Source: Gautieria morchelliformis (lineage: Eukaryota; Basidiomycota; Agaricomycetes; Gomphales; Gomphaceae). Taken from it: a stretch of 64,000 bases of DNA. Each line of letters opens with the position of its first letter. The stretch's first letter is position 1. Under the pieces are notes generated by a model. That model was not told the DNA's origin, did no database searches, and saw nothing but the letters and a program-made list of their open reading frames with translations. Shown here one piece after another: positions 1 through 10,474 of the stretch. The stretch spans positions 33,862 through 97,861 of the forward strand of contig WHVA01000432.1 of NCBI GenBank assembly GCA_015179125.1. The letters are read 5' to 3'. The position numbers and the translations under genes are program-made.

Positions 1-152
1 AAATCCAACGCACATTACAACCTTGAAATACTCCTAGGGGCGATAACGGGAGCGTGATGCATTTCGAGGTCCGCTCACATTTGGTCAGCGTCTTTGGCAG
101 CTCGCGTTTACAAATCCTGCCGGTGAGTCGCTGCTGTGAGTCTTGGTTGCCC

Positions 153-1532
153 ATGGAATGCACCAATTGCAATCTTTTGCAACGCAAGTTTTTCTGTACC
201 AGTTGCATCAAGGCCCAGTGAGTAATGATATATAAATGCCACCCTAAGCCTGTTCCTGAGCTTGTGGCCCACAGCTTGCGAGAGGCGCGTTCAGCCACCA
301 AGCACGTCGCTGCTGAACGCTCTAAGCATGTCGAGCGTGCTTCGAAAGAGTTGCCGGCAATAGACAAGGCTCGGCAGATTCGCTCTGAGATCTCGAGCCT
401 CGAAGAACGCGTAACGGAAGTGCGTAAAGAGACGCAGAGGATTAAAGCTGCTCATGAGGCGGGTACGTGGCTCTATTCTGGTGCAAAGTACCAATTCGTA
501 TGCAGTCTCCAGCTCGCGAGCGCATAACCGCATTGAAGGCATCCCTCGCAGAGCGGCGTAATCGCCTGGTGGCAGCGCGAGCCCTCCCATCACCCTCCCA
601 ATCCTCATCACTGCAATCCTTCCATTCCGCGTTATCGCAGATGACAGAAACCCTTGCACATACACGTGCCATTCTGGTCGAGGAACTCGTCGAAGTTTTC
701 AGCATAGTCGAGGTCGGCGGTCGTCCATCACTTGGTAGTACCAAGGGCGCCAAAGGCGAGTGGATGATTGGCGGGCTCGTTCTTCCTGTACCCGGCGATA
801 TGAGACGTGTGTGACTGTATATCTCGCATGTTTGTGACGCTGAAGTGGCACACAGGATACCCTCCGGAGCACATAAATGCGGCTTTGACCCATACCCTGC
901 AGTTTTTAAACTTGCTTACATTTTATCTTGGCGTTAAACTACCTTTTGAGGTTACGTGGAATGGGGAGATGGTGGGCGTAGGTCATCCCTACATTGCGGC
1001 AGGAAAAGGTTCCGATTCTGGTGGTTGGGCTAGGTGAGCGTTATACAGGGAACTGACGCTCATTTGCTAACTTTTTTTCTGAAGGTGGTCTACCAAACAA
1101 CCGTTGCATCGTCCTGCTTCTTCACCATCCTCGTCCGGCGCCCACGGCGCGTCTCCCAAATCTCCAGCCACTTCCTCGCAGACACCATCATTCACGACTG
1201 CGCTTACTATGCTTGTTTATAACACCCTTTATCTCTGTCATACACAGTCACTCCCTATCCCTCTTTCCCAGTCTGGTGATGTCCTCCGCAACCTGTGGGC
1301 GCTATGCTGCACGCCGGAGCTGGGCCGCCGCAGCCACCAGACGGGAGTGGGAGCTGCATTAGAGCAACCCACACCACCCGCGTTTACCGTTGAGTTCACG
1401 CAGCTTCTTCAAGTCACAAGTGCGGGTCCTGGACAACGGAAAAAGCGAAGAACCACGACCCCCAGAAAGCTTCGTGAGCCGCCAGAAGACGAAGACGCGG
1501 AGGATTGGGATATGCTAGAGGCAGATATTTGA
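153..1532 (+). CDS. ATG14: ATG14/UVRAG-like autophagy PI3-kinase subunit
   Basis: Probable subunit of the class III phosphatidylinositol 3-kinase complex that directs Vps34 to autophagosome formation sites. The start at 153 gives an N-terminus with two CxxC pairs (MECTNC … CTSC), the cysteine motif of Atg14 proteins. A charged coiled coil follows (exon 2, about 275–462). Next comes the conserved Atg14/UVRAG core with RAILVEELVEVF near 675 and LTFYLGVKLPFEV near 920. The tail is acidic (EDEDAEDWDMLEADI). Inferred exons are 153–217, 275–462, 513–806, 856–1033 and 1085–1532; all five join in one frame with GT–AG introns. An extra intron inside the last exon (near 1215–1249) cannot be excluded. 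The family call rests on remembered motifs. A Vps38/UVRAG identity is the main alternative, but the CxxC N-terminus favours Atg14. Confidence 0.8.
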
Positions 1533-1702
1533 CAATTTATATCAGTTTGGAGGACGTATCGTACATGTATCGTTAGCTCGCTATCCTGTTGTGTCATGTT
1601 TTTATTTTTACATGGAAGGTATATAATGGCCGCGGAACTATTATTAGGGTGAAAGCGTCTAAAGCTAATATTAGTACATACCTAAGAGAAGTGCTTACCT
1701 CC

Positions 1703-4286
1703 ATGCGGCCTTCGCAAATTTCGATATCGCTCAAGCAAAAGTTATCTGCTCTTTCTTCATCGTCATCTTCACCGTCCTCTCCAACTTCACCTTCCACTGC
1801 AAAAGCAAAAAGGCGGTCTGTTTTCCCGTCCTCGTGGAGGCGGCAAGGAGAGCCAAACAGTAATGCGGCTCTCCCGGGCATAGGGCAAGACGCTTTTGAG
1901 CGTGAACGGCTTCAAGAAGTTATGTCGCGATTGATTTTCCAAGCAGGTGTAGACTTCGAGTGAGTTAAAGATGTTGAAGCGACTGTCTCGGCTGTCCTAA
2001 TACCGGTATGCATCCGCCAGGACACGGCCAATGTACGTTATGGGCGTGTCGCTGCTACTCCACGCTATTAGGTCTGACGTCTCAGCAAAGGGTTGTGATG
2101 GCGGCTTGCGCCCTTCCTGATCCAGATCAGGTGTCCTACGACCTCCTCCTCTCGTATGTAGTGCCATCTAATGACCAAGTGGTAAAGCTAATCCCGAGGT
2201 CACAGTCGAATTCTTTCATACCTCGACCTTTACGGTCAGTCTCATCACACACCAGTTGCAGCATAGCCCCTGATTTGCTTTGCGTGGGCACAGTCGAGTC
2301 CGACTATACTCTTGTCTTCCTCGCAGCAGGCGGACGACACACACCAGCATGGAATTGGGTTTGGAAGGTTTATCGTAGCCAGTTGAGTCGGAAGTATCGC
2401 AAGAATTTGAAACGACTGGTACGTTTCCACACCCTTATGGATTTGTTGCTCTCTGAGTTCGAATGTCTTTCAGTGTGTCGTACACCCTTCTTTCTTCTCA
2501 AAGAGTGAGCCAGTGCATTGTCCGAGGCCTTTCATCGTTTCTGATATCCATTGAAGTGCTTCTATCCCTGGCTGGCGCAGTGATTAGGTACTTTCCATAT
2601 CTTGACACGTTCGGATAACAACTTAGTATGCATCCATCACCACAAGTCCCAAGTTTTATCAAAAAATACAGTACTGCAGCACTCTCTCAGAACTGGCACG
2701 CCATGTTCCATTGACTCAGATAGATATCCCACCAGAAGTATATCAGTTGGTCGCGCCCATCCCGATCTCAATTCGTTCACTAACTTTACACTACAGTGAA
2801 AACCTCAAGCATGAAACCGGGGTCACCCTTCCCATCCACCCACTAACGTCACATTTTGGTGTTCCTCTGGACGAGTTGATGGGCGCTTATGGCGAAAAGG
2901 GTGGAATTCCACGCGTTGTTCGAGATTGCGTAACATATTTGCGTGAATCCGGTGAGGCCCTTAAGTAACCATGACCTCTGTTACCTCCTTATACGCTCAC
3001 TGCAGGCATGGAGGAAGTTGGTCTATTTCGGCGATCACCCAACTCCGTCACCCTTGCCCAGGTGCGGGCGGCCTATGACCGAGGTGGGAGCATCCGTACA
3101 ATCATGTCGTCTAATTGGATTAATGGACGTCTCACAGGACACCCTGTAAGTTTGGGGACATACGGGGATGTTCATATTGCCGCGGTCCTTCTCAAGAAGT
3201 TTTTTCGTGACCTGCCCACACCTATCTTTCCGGAAGAATCATACGCGGCCATCCGCCGCTGTCCTCCGCCCTCCGACGAAGATGGAGACCTGGCATGCAT
3301 TTCGCATATTCGGGAGTATATCTTACCAGGATTGGGTAGTTATTCCGCCGTCATTGTGTTAAGCTACGTCTTACGTGCGTACGCGACTCATTGGCAATCG
3401 ATATACTTACAGCTCATTCCATCTTGTTTTTGCAGACCTCTTTCATGATGTATCCCTCCGTGCCGATGTCAATAAGATGGACGCGTACAACCTGGCAGTT
3501 GTGTTCGCACCCAATCTGGTTAAATCCACAAATCCCCTGCGGGACGTCCAGATGTGCGCCATCCCTGGTGGCCCATCCCTTTGGGATACGAGTACCCAGA
3601 CTGCACCCCACCCGTCGAAGGATGCTAAAACTACCTTAGGGTTGGTCCTCAAGTGTTGTATTGAGCACTACTTCGAGGTATTTGACGAGGTTCAAGATCG
3701 GAGCGAGGCTATTCCCCCAACCCAATCTACTTCAACAGCTACATCTCGTGGCTCCAATGATGACTATGGTGGCATTCTGACAAGCGATGACGATATGGAT
3801 GAAGCCATGCTGGTCATGCCCGTTGAAGCATCTGGTGGATCGTCTTCTTTACTTTCACACCCTTCACGACTACCACCTAGCGCGTGGGGCACGGCGGCCA
3901 CGGATGACACTGATTTGCCCTATCAACCGCGGCAGTCACGTCACCGACGTATCGCGTCCGGTGGTGGAACATCTCACCATGGTATGGTGGCACCCCCGGC
4001 CCACGCTCCGTCATTAATAGGCGTAGGTGTACGTTCAATGGCGACTGGTGGAACGCCTGCTCCATTTCCGTCAATCAGCAAGTCGCGGTCTGTAATCAGC
4101 GTGGAGAAAGACTCTCGGCCTGTAACGACAGCAGGAACACGGAGGGGGAGCATAAGGCTAGGAACGAGTACATCCAGAGGTACGGTCGGGAAGAGTGCAG
4201 GTGCTGCGGTTGAAGCTCTCAGTATTACCGCTTCGGGATTCTTCGCACCCCCACAGGCAGGAGCCAAATCGCGGGATGGAAATTGA
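1703..4286 (+). CDS. BCH (Sec14-like)–RhoGAP protein, Cdc42GAP/ECM25 type
   Basis: Predicted GTPase-activating protein for Rho/Cdc42 GTPases with a lipid/GTPase-binding BCH module. The first exon encodes a Ser-rich N-terminus and starts at 1703, about 170 bases after the upstream stop. The BCH region is spread over several short exons: ALPDPDQVSYDLLL near 2110, RILSYLDLY near 2208, VESDYTLVFLAAGGRHTP near 2295, VVHPSFFSK near 2475 and PLTQIDIPPEVYQ near 2710. The RhoGAP domain runs from about 2830 to 3690. It includes the arginine-finger segment EEVGLFRRSP (about 3010–3040), LLKKFFRDLPTPIF, and NLAVVFAPNLV (about 3490–3525). A long Ser/Thr/Pro-rich, probably disordered tail ends at TGA 4284–4286. 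About nine introns are needed. Domain order matches ARHGAP1 and fungal Ecm25-like proteins. Exact exon borders are approximate. Confidence 0.85.
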
Positions 4287-4879
4287 CCAAGCTAATGATA
4301 ATGATGCGAGCGAAATTTGGACAAGTTACACTTTACCTCATACTGTATTATTTGTATGCTTCAGAGTAATTGAGGAAGTATCTTTCTCATGCTCTGGCTT
4401 TCCATGGTTCAACTTCGTTAGCCAGGGTAAGGTCGATTGGAAGGGACAGCCAAAAATGAGTTGTTACGACTCGGCTAGATGCCAACAGTACTTCTCGGTT
4501 CATTATGATAGTCGGGTAACATGCGGTGCAAGAAGACATGCAGATCATCTCTATTAGGGACAATGGATTCCCACTGTATCCAAGTTCCCAGTGGAAAATC
4601 GACTGGATTTTGCTCTGATCATCAATCCAGATATTTCGACGGGTCAAGTCGAATGTGAGTTACCGGACTGAGTCTAGTCGAGTAGAAGGCTCCCAAAGGT
4701 TCATCGAGCCTCGAGAGACGGGATCCATTTACAGGAACTCCTGGTCGGCTGAACAGGCCTTTGACGAAACTGACCCAGGAGGTGTCAGTTTCGTCGTAAC
4801 ATGTCATGGTCCTACTTTTATTGGGTTGGAGCAGCCAGCGAGCGCTTCAGCATAATTTCCCGCGGCCCATTATTCATTA
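4287..4879. other. Intergenic spacer after the RhoGAP gene
   Basis: I see no convincing gene here. The only structure noticed is a perfect 12-bp stem hairpin at 4763–4795, listed separately. The short open frames lack motifs and do not continue across plausible introns. Confidence 0.5.
4763..4795. repeat. Perfect 12-bp hairpin
   Basis: GACGAAACTGAC (4763–4774) pairs exactly with GTCAGTTTCGTC (4784–4795) around a 9-base loop. It lies between the RhoGAP gene and the Tc1-like element. It has no T-run, and its role is unknown. Confidence 0.8.
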
Positions 4880-4935
4880 CAGCGTTTTCAAAAAACCTTG
4901 ACGCGGCGCGCTTTTTTTTTTTTTCTCAGAGGCGC
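4880..4935 (+). repeat. Left terminal inverted repeat of Tc1-like element
   Basis: Starts CAGCGTTTTC right after a TA at 4878–4879. It is nearly identical to the reverse complement of 5533–5588, with a G/A difference in the GACGCGG/GACACGG block and a small poly-T length difference. Confidence 0.9.
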
Positions 4936-4989
4936 TCACGCCCATTAGGCGCTGGAGCAGCAGCAGCACAAACCCCCCACACGATGTCT

Positions 4990-5513
4990 GGCGGTAATCT
5001 GGAGCCCTCGGGGCCACCGCCACCGTATTCAGATCAAATAGTACGATCACCCTTGCTTGATTCGTCCGTCCATACAAACTGACTGGCCACAAAATGAGTT
5101 TGCACCTCTTCCATCCATTGTGCTCATCCAATCTCATCTCGTTCCGCGGCCTGTCGTCTCAGTAACTTGTAGGAGAGGCCAGCATTCTAGGTTGCATAGT
5201 GAAGCGTTGTTATAGCCACGAGGATGTCGTGCTCTAGCGCAAGCCAGTCCTGCAGTTCATTCAGAAACATTTCTGGGGCATTCTGAACTAGATTGATTAG
5301 GGCATGCATCTGTGTGGTATTCAAAGCACCAGGTCGGCCTTGGAGAGGATTGCGTGGTGGAACGACGTTGCCGTAAACTTCGAGGTTTTGTGCCCACCGA
5401 GTCATGCTGCTCTTTGAGACATTGAGGATAATACCCACCTCTTCCATATAACCGTTATGAAGCAGCCATAGTGCTCGCTGCTTGAGGTCAGGGCTGATAC
5501 GTCGATACCTCAT
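4990..5513 (-). pseudogene. Truncated Tc1-like transposase
   Basis: Reading on the minus strand from ATG 5513, the product begins MRYRRISPDLKQRALWLL and continues through a homeodomain-like helix-turn-helix (VGIILNVSKSSMTRW), a GRP box (NPLQGRPG) and NAPEMFLNELQDWL. This order is typical of Agaricomycete Tc1-like transposases. The frame stops at 5187–5189, but the same frame continues as NAGLSYKLLRRQAAERDE and then VASQFVWTDESSKGDRT. DESSK holds the first catalytic Asp of the DDE triad. Shortly afterwards the sequence runs into the terminal repeat, so the second and third acidic residues are absent. The protein cannot be an active transposase. Confidence 0.8.
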
Positions 5514-5532
5514 TGCCAGTCGCAGCAGCACG

Positions 5533-5588
5533 GGCGCCTCTGAGGAAAAAAAAAAAGCGCGCCGTGTCAAGGTTTTTTGAAAACGCTG
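5533..5588 (-). repeat. Right terminal inverted repeat of Tc1-like element
   Basis: Reverse-complement partner of 4880–4935. It ends GAAAACGCTG, followed by the TA duplication at 5589–5590. Confidence 0.9.
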
Positions 5589-5634
5589 TAAATTACGTGC
5601 AGGATTTGTGTGAATCAAGCAGAGACTTTCCGTC

Positions 5635-7193
5635 ATGCGAGCCCTCTGTTCAACAGATGCAACTTTCTGGGAACCTATGCATACACAAACCACGCTTGCG
5701 GGCATCCCTCTTACTTTTTACAGCGATCTTATACACCATATACTCGAGGTCGAAGTGGTACCAAATCTAGAAAACCATTATTGCCATTCTTCCGCCCCTT
5801 GTGCTGTGCTGCGAAAGGCCAGGCAGATATGCCTTCCTCACCTCTCCGTCTGCAAGAAGTGGAGGCAATTTACGTCCACGATCTTGAAACATTACAAGTA
5901 CCAGTGGAGACTAAAACCCCATCCAGACCCTCGGTCTTGGTCAGCCGGGTGCAGTCCCAGCCCCTATGCGATACAATGCAGTCTGCGCGGAAGATATAGG
6001 GCTTATGACATTGTCATTGGAGATAGTACCGGTCAGTGGATGGATATGGGTTGGATCTCATGCTTACACCGCCGCGAATTTGCAGAGAGAACTGGTGTGT
6101 TCAAAGCCTACGATTATGGCGGTCATGACGGCTGCCACGGAAAGGTTGAGGTAATGCTGAAAGTTACACCCAGCCGCGAACTATTTGAAAACGAACAAGC
6201 TGTTTACGAGTGGCTTGCCGCCGCCACAACATGCGCTCCGGATGTGCCCCAGTTATACTTTGCGGATAAGTACTTTCCTGAGGCGCCATACTATGGTCTT
6301 GTGTTCTTTATGCTGGGTCCTGACCTTGAAACTCTGCGTTCCAAATGTCACCACAAACGATTTACTCCAAGAATGACTTTGGGTGTGGCTATTCAATTGG
6401 TCTCTTACTTTGCGGATAAGTACTTTCCTGAGGCGCCATACTATGGTCTTGTGTTCTTTATGCTGGGTCCTGACCTCGAAACTCTGCGTTCCAAATGTCA
6501 CCACAAACGATTTACTCCAAGAATGACTTTAGGCGTGGCTATTCAATTGGTCTCTATAACCCCTGCTCAAACAATCATTTTGCTTGTCTGCTGATTTCTT
6601 GTCATGGACAATCATCCAGATCGGGATCTATGAAAGGTTCCATGCGCAAGGGTGGCTGCATTGCAACGCCAAACCTGCTAACTTCGCAATTGGGCCAGAT
6701 ATACCCGGTCAAAATAACCGCATCTTCATGTTTGATTTCGAATTTTCCCATCATACCCAACAAAAACCCGCCGGCGTAGGAGAGGATCCCATTCTAGGGT
6801 GGAATGGACTATACAACCCCATAGGTTTTTACTCAGGTGTAAGTGAGTGTAGGTGCCATTGCCGTGCCGAGTACCTTTGCCTCACCCAGCTGAACCGCAG
6901 CTCCGCCGCGTCGAGACGACCTTGAGGGCTTAGGTTACGTCTTCAGCTATCTCGAGCGAGGCTGCCTTCCATGGGGGCCGTTCCTCGGGGAGGAGAAAAC
7001 ATGGTGCCAAAAGATGGCGACTCCGACAGCGACGCTGTTCGATGGTATGGATCCAGCGTACAAAGCATATTTCAACGACGTCAAAGCACTAGCCTGGGGA
7101 GAATTTCCCGATTATGGTAAACTTGCGGGGCGATTTGTCGAAGCCTGGGAGAGAAGAGGTTACGGTGATACACCACGGGACATCGACTGGTAG
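5635..7193 (+). CDS. CK1-like pseudokinase with F-box-like N-terminus, copy 1
   Basis: Predicted exons are 5635–6549, 6620–6836 and 6901–7193, in frame (474 codons). The N-terminal ~110 residues contain IPLTFYSDLIHHIL and HLSVCKKWRQFTSTIL, spaced like a divergent F-box. The C-terminal part follows casein kinase 1: a VAIK-like lysine (VEVMLKV), YYGLVFFMLGPDLETL, the catalytic loop HCNAKPANF where CK1 has HRDIKPDNF, FMFDFEFS where kinases have DFG, RRDDLEGLGYV, and ATPTATLFDG. The catalytic Asp is Asn, so phosphotransfer is doubtful; a scaffold role is inference. Two oddities are seen. A 50-codon stretch (6256–6405) is repeated at 6406–6555. A TAG at 7191–7193 replaces a Trp codon, removing nine residues present in copy 3. 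Using the alternative donor at 6400 would remove the repeat. Confidence 0.75.
6256..6555 (+). repeat. Two in-frame 150-bp tandem repeats inside pseudokinase copy 1
   Basis: Units 6256–6405 and 6406–6555 differ at only a few silent positions. Each encodes 50 residues from YFADKYFPEAPYYG to GVAIQLVS, including the CK1-like MLGPDLETL segment. Each unit ends with the GTCTCT donor of the following intron. Copies 2 and 3 have only one unit. Confidence 0.95.
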
Positions 7194-8122
7194 AGCGAGT
7201 TTAAACTGAGGACAGATTGAGAGAGAATGATCTATTAGAGAGCCTGAGGCAAGACAAGCGTCCTTGCGGTGAACTATCTTGAGAGGAGCCATCACACTAA
7301 TATAATGTTGTGGTTATTGAAGTCTCACCCCGTAAACCCACCCTCCCCTCGTCAAAGGTACCGCAGTCTGATCCAAACTTCTCCACCAGCGATTTCACAA
7401 CCTACGCTTCCAGGCCCCAAAGACTTTTGAATGGGTTTTTAAAACCAACTCTTAACTAGGCTTGTAGAAGCCAGCACATAGTAAGTACTCGCCCGTGAGA
7501 GACTGCTAATCATGTGTAAACCTATGATCAATGCTCCAACAACCCAAATGGTCTTCGCGGCAAGAGGGCGATCGGGATATATGCCTTCAAATATATATAT
7601 TTGTCTTTCCCATTCCCATTATACATGGTGTATCCGTAAGAGATACAGTGCGCGCGTGTAAATGCGGAAACATCTATAACATAAAAACTTCACCTCCCAC
7701 TCCGCCTGTGATCAAAATCTGCAAACCAAGTATATCACGATCAATCGCTAATGACGCCCTCTAGCCCTCCTCCTCACTGCCACGACCTTCTTTTGTCTCG
7801 CCCTATTGCGCCTTCTACTTGAAGCCTATTAGGATCGTATGCCTTGGGAGTCGGGACTAGTAACGCGTGAGTGCCCAATCTCTTGTAATAAGGCCTGCGC
7901 GTCATAAAGTCGCATCCAGAAGAATAATTAGGTAGTGATGGGCTCAATAGCATCGAATCAGTCAGTACTTCATAGCCTGGTAGAAATGATGTTATAATGA
8001 TCACCGTGGAGCACGCGAGCGCTTCTGAGATTTATTTTAAACTCCTGAATGACAGGGGGAAAGTACATCCGTCACAGGATTTCCGAGACGTTGTGTGAAT
8101 CGAGCAAGTACGACTTTCCACC
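7194..8122. other. Spacer of tandem unit 1
   Basis: No gene was recognised. The sequence is A/T-rich and matches the spacer after copy 2 in long blocks, for example GACTTTTGAATGGGTTTTTAA at both sites. The short open frames are not conserved between the two spacers. Confidence 0.6.
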
Positions 8123-9555
8123 ATGCGAGTACTCTGTTCAACTGGTGCCACTTTCTGGGAACCTATGCCTGGACAAATCACGATTGCTGGCATCCCTCTT
8201 ACATTTTACAAGGATCTTATCGCCTATATACTCGAGGTCGAAGTGGCACCACATCTAGAGAATCATTGTTGCGATATTGCCGCCCCTTGTGTTGTGCTGC
8301 GAAAGGCCATGCAGATATGCCTTCCTCACCTCTCCGTCTGCAAGGTGTGGGGGCAAATTACGTCAACGATCTTGAAACAAGACAAGTATTCGATGCTTGA
8401 CCCTGCCAACCGCACTTGCACCTGGGCCTCTTTGCATTCGGGCTCCGCCACCTATGACGATGCAGTCTGGGCGGAAGATATAAGGCTTATGAAGCCATTG
8501 AGGAAACTATGAGTCAGTGGATGGATACGAGTTGGATCTCATGCTTACAGCTTACACTGCGGCGAATTTGCAGAGAAAAGTGTGCTTAAAGCCTACGATT
8601 ATGGCGGTCATGACGGCTGCCACGGAAAGGTTCAGGTAGTGCTGAAAGTTTCGAGCAGCCGCGAACTATTTGAAAACGAACAAGCGGTTTACGATTGGCT
8701 TGCCGCCGCCACAACATGCGCTTCGGATGTGCCCCAGTTATACTTTGCGGATAAGTACTCTCCTGAGGCGCCATACTATGGTCTTGTGCTCCTTATGCTG
8801 GGTCCTGACCTCGAAGCTCTGCTTTCGAAATGTCGTCATAAACGATTTACTCCAAGAATGACTTTGGGTGTGGCTATTCAATTGGTCTCTACATCTCCTG
8901 CTCAAACATTCATTTTACTTGTCTGCTAATTTCTTGTCATCGACAATCCCCCAGATCGGGATTTATGAAAGGTTCCATGCGCAAGGGTGGCTGCATTGCA
9001 ACGCCAAACCTGCTAACTTCGCAATTGGGCCAGATATACCCGGTCAAAATAACCGCATCTTCATGTTTGATTTCGAATTTTCCCATCATACCCAACAAAA
9101 ACCCGCCGGCGTAGGAGAGGATCCCATTCAAGGGTGGAATGGACTATACAAACCCATAGGTTTTTACTCAGGTGTAAGTGAGTGTAGGTGCCATTGCCGT
9201 GCCGAGTACCTTTGCCTCACCCAGCTGAACCGCAGCTCCGTCGCGTCGAGACGACCTTGAGGGCTTAGGTTACGTCTTCAGCTATCTCGAGCGAGGCTGC
9301 CTTCCATGGGGGCCGTTCCTCGGGGAGGAGAAAACATGGTGCCAAAAGGTGGCGACTCCGACAGCGACGCTGTTCGATGGTATGGATCCAGCGTACAAAG
9401 CATATTTCAACGACGTCAAAGCACTAGCCTGGGGAGAATTTCCCGATTATGGCAAACTTTCGGGGCGATTTGTTGAAGCCTGGGAACGAAGAGGTTACTG
9501 TGACACACCACAGGACATCGACTGGTGGAGTGTGTTTAAACTGAGGACAGATTGA
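8123..9555 (+). pseudogene. CK1-like pseudokinase gene, copy 2 (frame-broken)
   Basis: This copy is closely related to copies 1 and 3 and keeps the same exon layout: 8123–~8890, ~8955–9171 and ~9236–9555. The F-box-like N-terminus is open to about 8395, then an indel relative to copies 1 and 3 shifts the frame. The block that reads RSLRGRYRAY in copy 3 is out of frame here and hits TGA at 8510–8512. A six-base insertion (AGCTTA) follows near 8550. The kinase-like frame reopens at 8582 (KAYDYGGHDG) and contains the same HCNAKPANF loop, and the last exon is intact to TGA 9553–9555. It is either a pseudogene or makes only partial products; an extra intron removing the shifted stretch is a less likely alternative. 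Confidence 0.75.
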
Positions 9556-10474
9556 GAGGGAAGGTTCAATTAGAAAGCCTGAGGCAAGGCGTGCACGCGG
9601 TGAACTATCTTGAGAGGAGTCTTCACACTAGTATAATGTTGTGATTATTTGAACTCCATTGATCATATCGTCATGTCTGACCCCATAAACCCACCTCCCC
9701 TCGTTCAAGGTACCGCAGTCTGATACAAACCTTTCCATCAGCGATCGCATACTGCTCACACCTTAGGCCTGGCCCCAGGGACTTTTGAATGGGTTTTTAA
9801 ATCCAAGGCTTAACTAGGCTTGTCGAACCCACCACATAGTACCCCCCTGCGAGAGACTGGCAATCATGTGTATAATCCTCTGATGATGATCAATGCTCTA
9901 TAATAGCTCGCAACAACCCAAATGGTGTTCGCGGCGAGCGGGCGATCGGGATGTGCGCTTCTAAATATAAATATTTCTTTCCCATTCACATAATACATGG
10001 TATATCTGTAAGAGATACAATGCTTATAAATGCGGGAACATCTACACATGTTTAAAAACTTCACCTCCCGCTCCGCCTATGATCAAAATCTGCAAGCATC
10101 CACCAAGTATACCATGATCCGTGTCGCTAATAACACCCTCTACCCATCCTCCTCACTGCCACGAAGTTCTTTTGTCTCGCCCTATTGCGCGTTCTACTTG
10201 ATAGCCTAGTAGTTACGCGTGAGTGCCCAATCTCTTCTGATAACGTTAGTCGCATCCAGAGGAATAAGGCTGATCAATAGCATCGAATCAGTCACTTCAT
10301 AGCCCGGTAGAAATGATTTTATATCACCATAATTATCTAATTATGATTCACAACTTGAACGACCACGGACGCGAGCGCTTCTGAGGTTTATTTTAAACTC
10401 CTGAATGACAGGGGGAAAATCCGACACTGGCATGTACAGGACACATGGTGTGAATCGAGTAACAACTTTCCACC
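9556..10474. other. Spacer of tandem unit 2
   Basis: No gene was recognised. It aligns with the spacer after copy 1. The last ~100 bases (GCGCTTCTGAGGTTTATTTTAA and CTGAATGACAGGGGG) also precede copy 2 and are the likely shared promoter/leader block, which is missing before copy 1. Confidence 0.55.

Larger units (their letters stand above)
4880..5588 (-). mobile_element. Internally deleted Tc1/mariner-like DNA transposon
   Basis: A 709-bp element is bounded by about 55-bp terminal inverted repeats (4880–4935 and 5533–5588). Both begin CAGCGTTTTCAAAAAACC when read inward and share a GCGCGC-polyT block and CTCAGAGGCGC. It is flanked by TA dinucleotides (4878–4879, 5589–5590), the Tc1/mariner target duplication. 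The minus strand encodes the N-terminal helix-turn-helix region of a Tc1-like transposase and part of the first catalytic segment, but most of the DDE domain is missing. It is therefore a non-autonomous deletion derivative. Its right end is only 46 bases before the ATG of the first kinase-like gene. Confidence 0.9.

Noticed and set aside
4801..5082. Open frame with MSGGNLEPSGPPPPYSDQ on the + strand
   Set aside because: It lies antisense to the transposase relic inside the Tc1-like element, and the minus strand reads as transposase (DESSK region) there.
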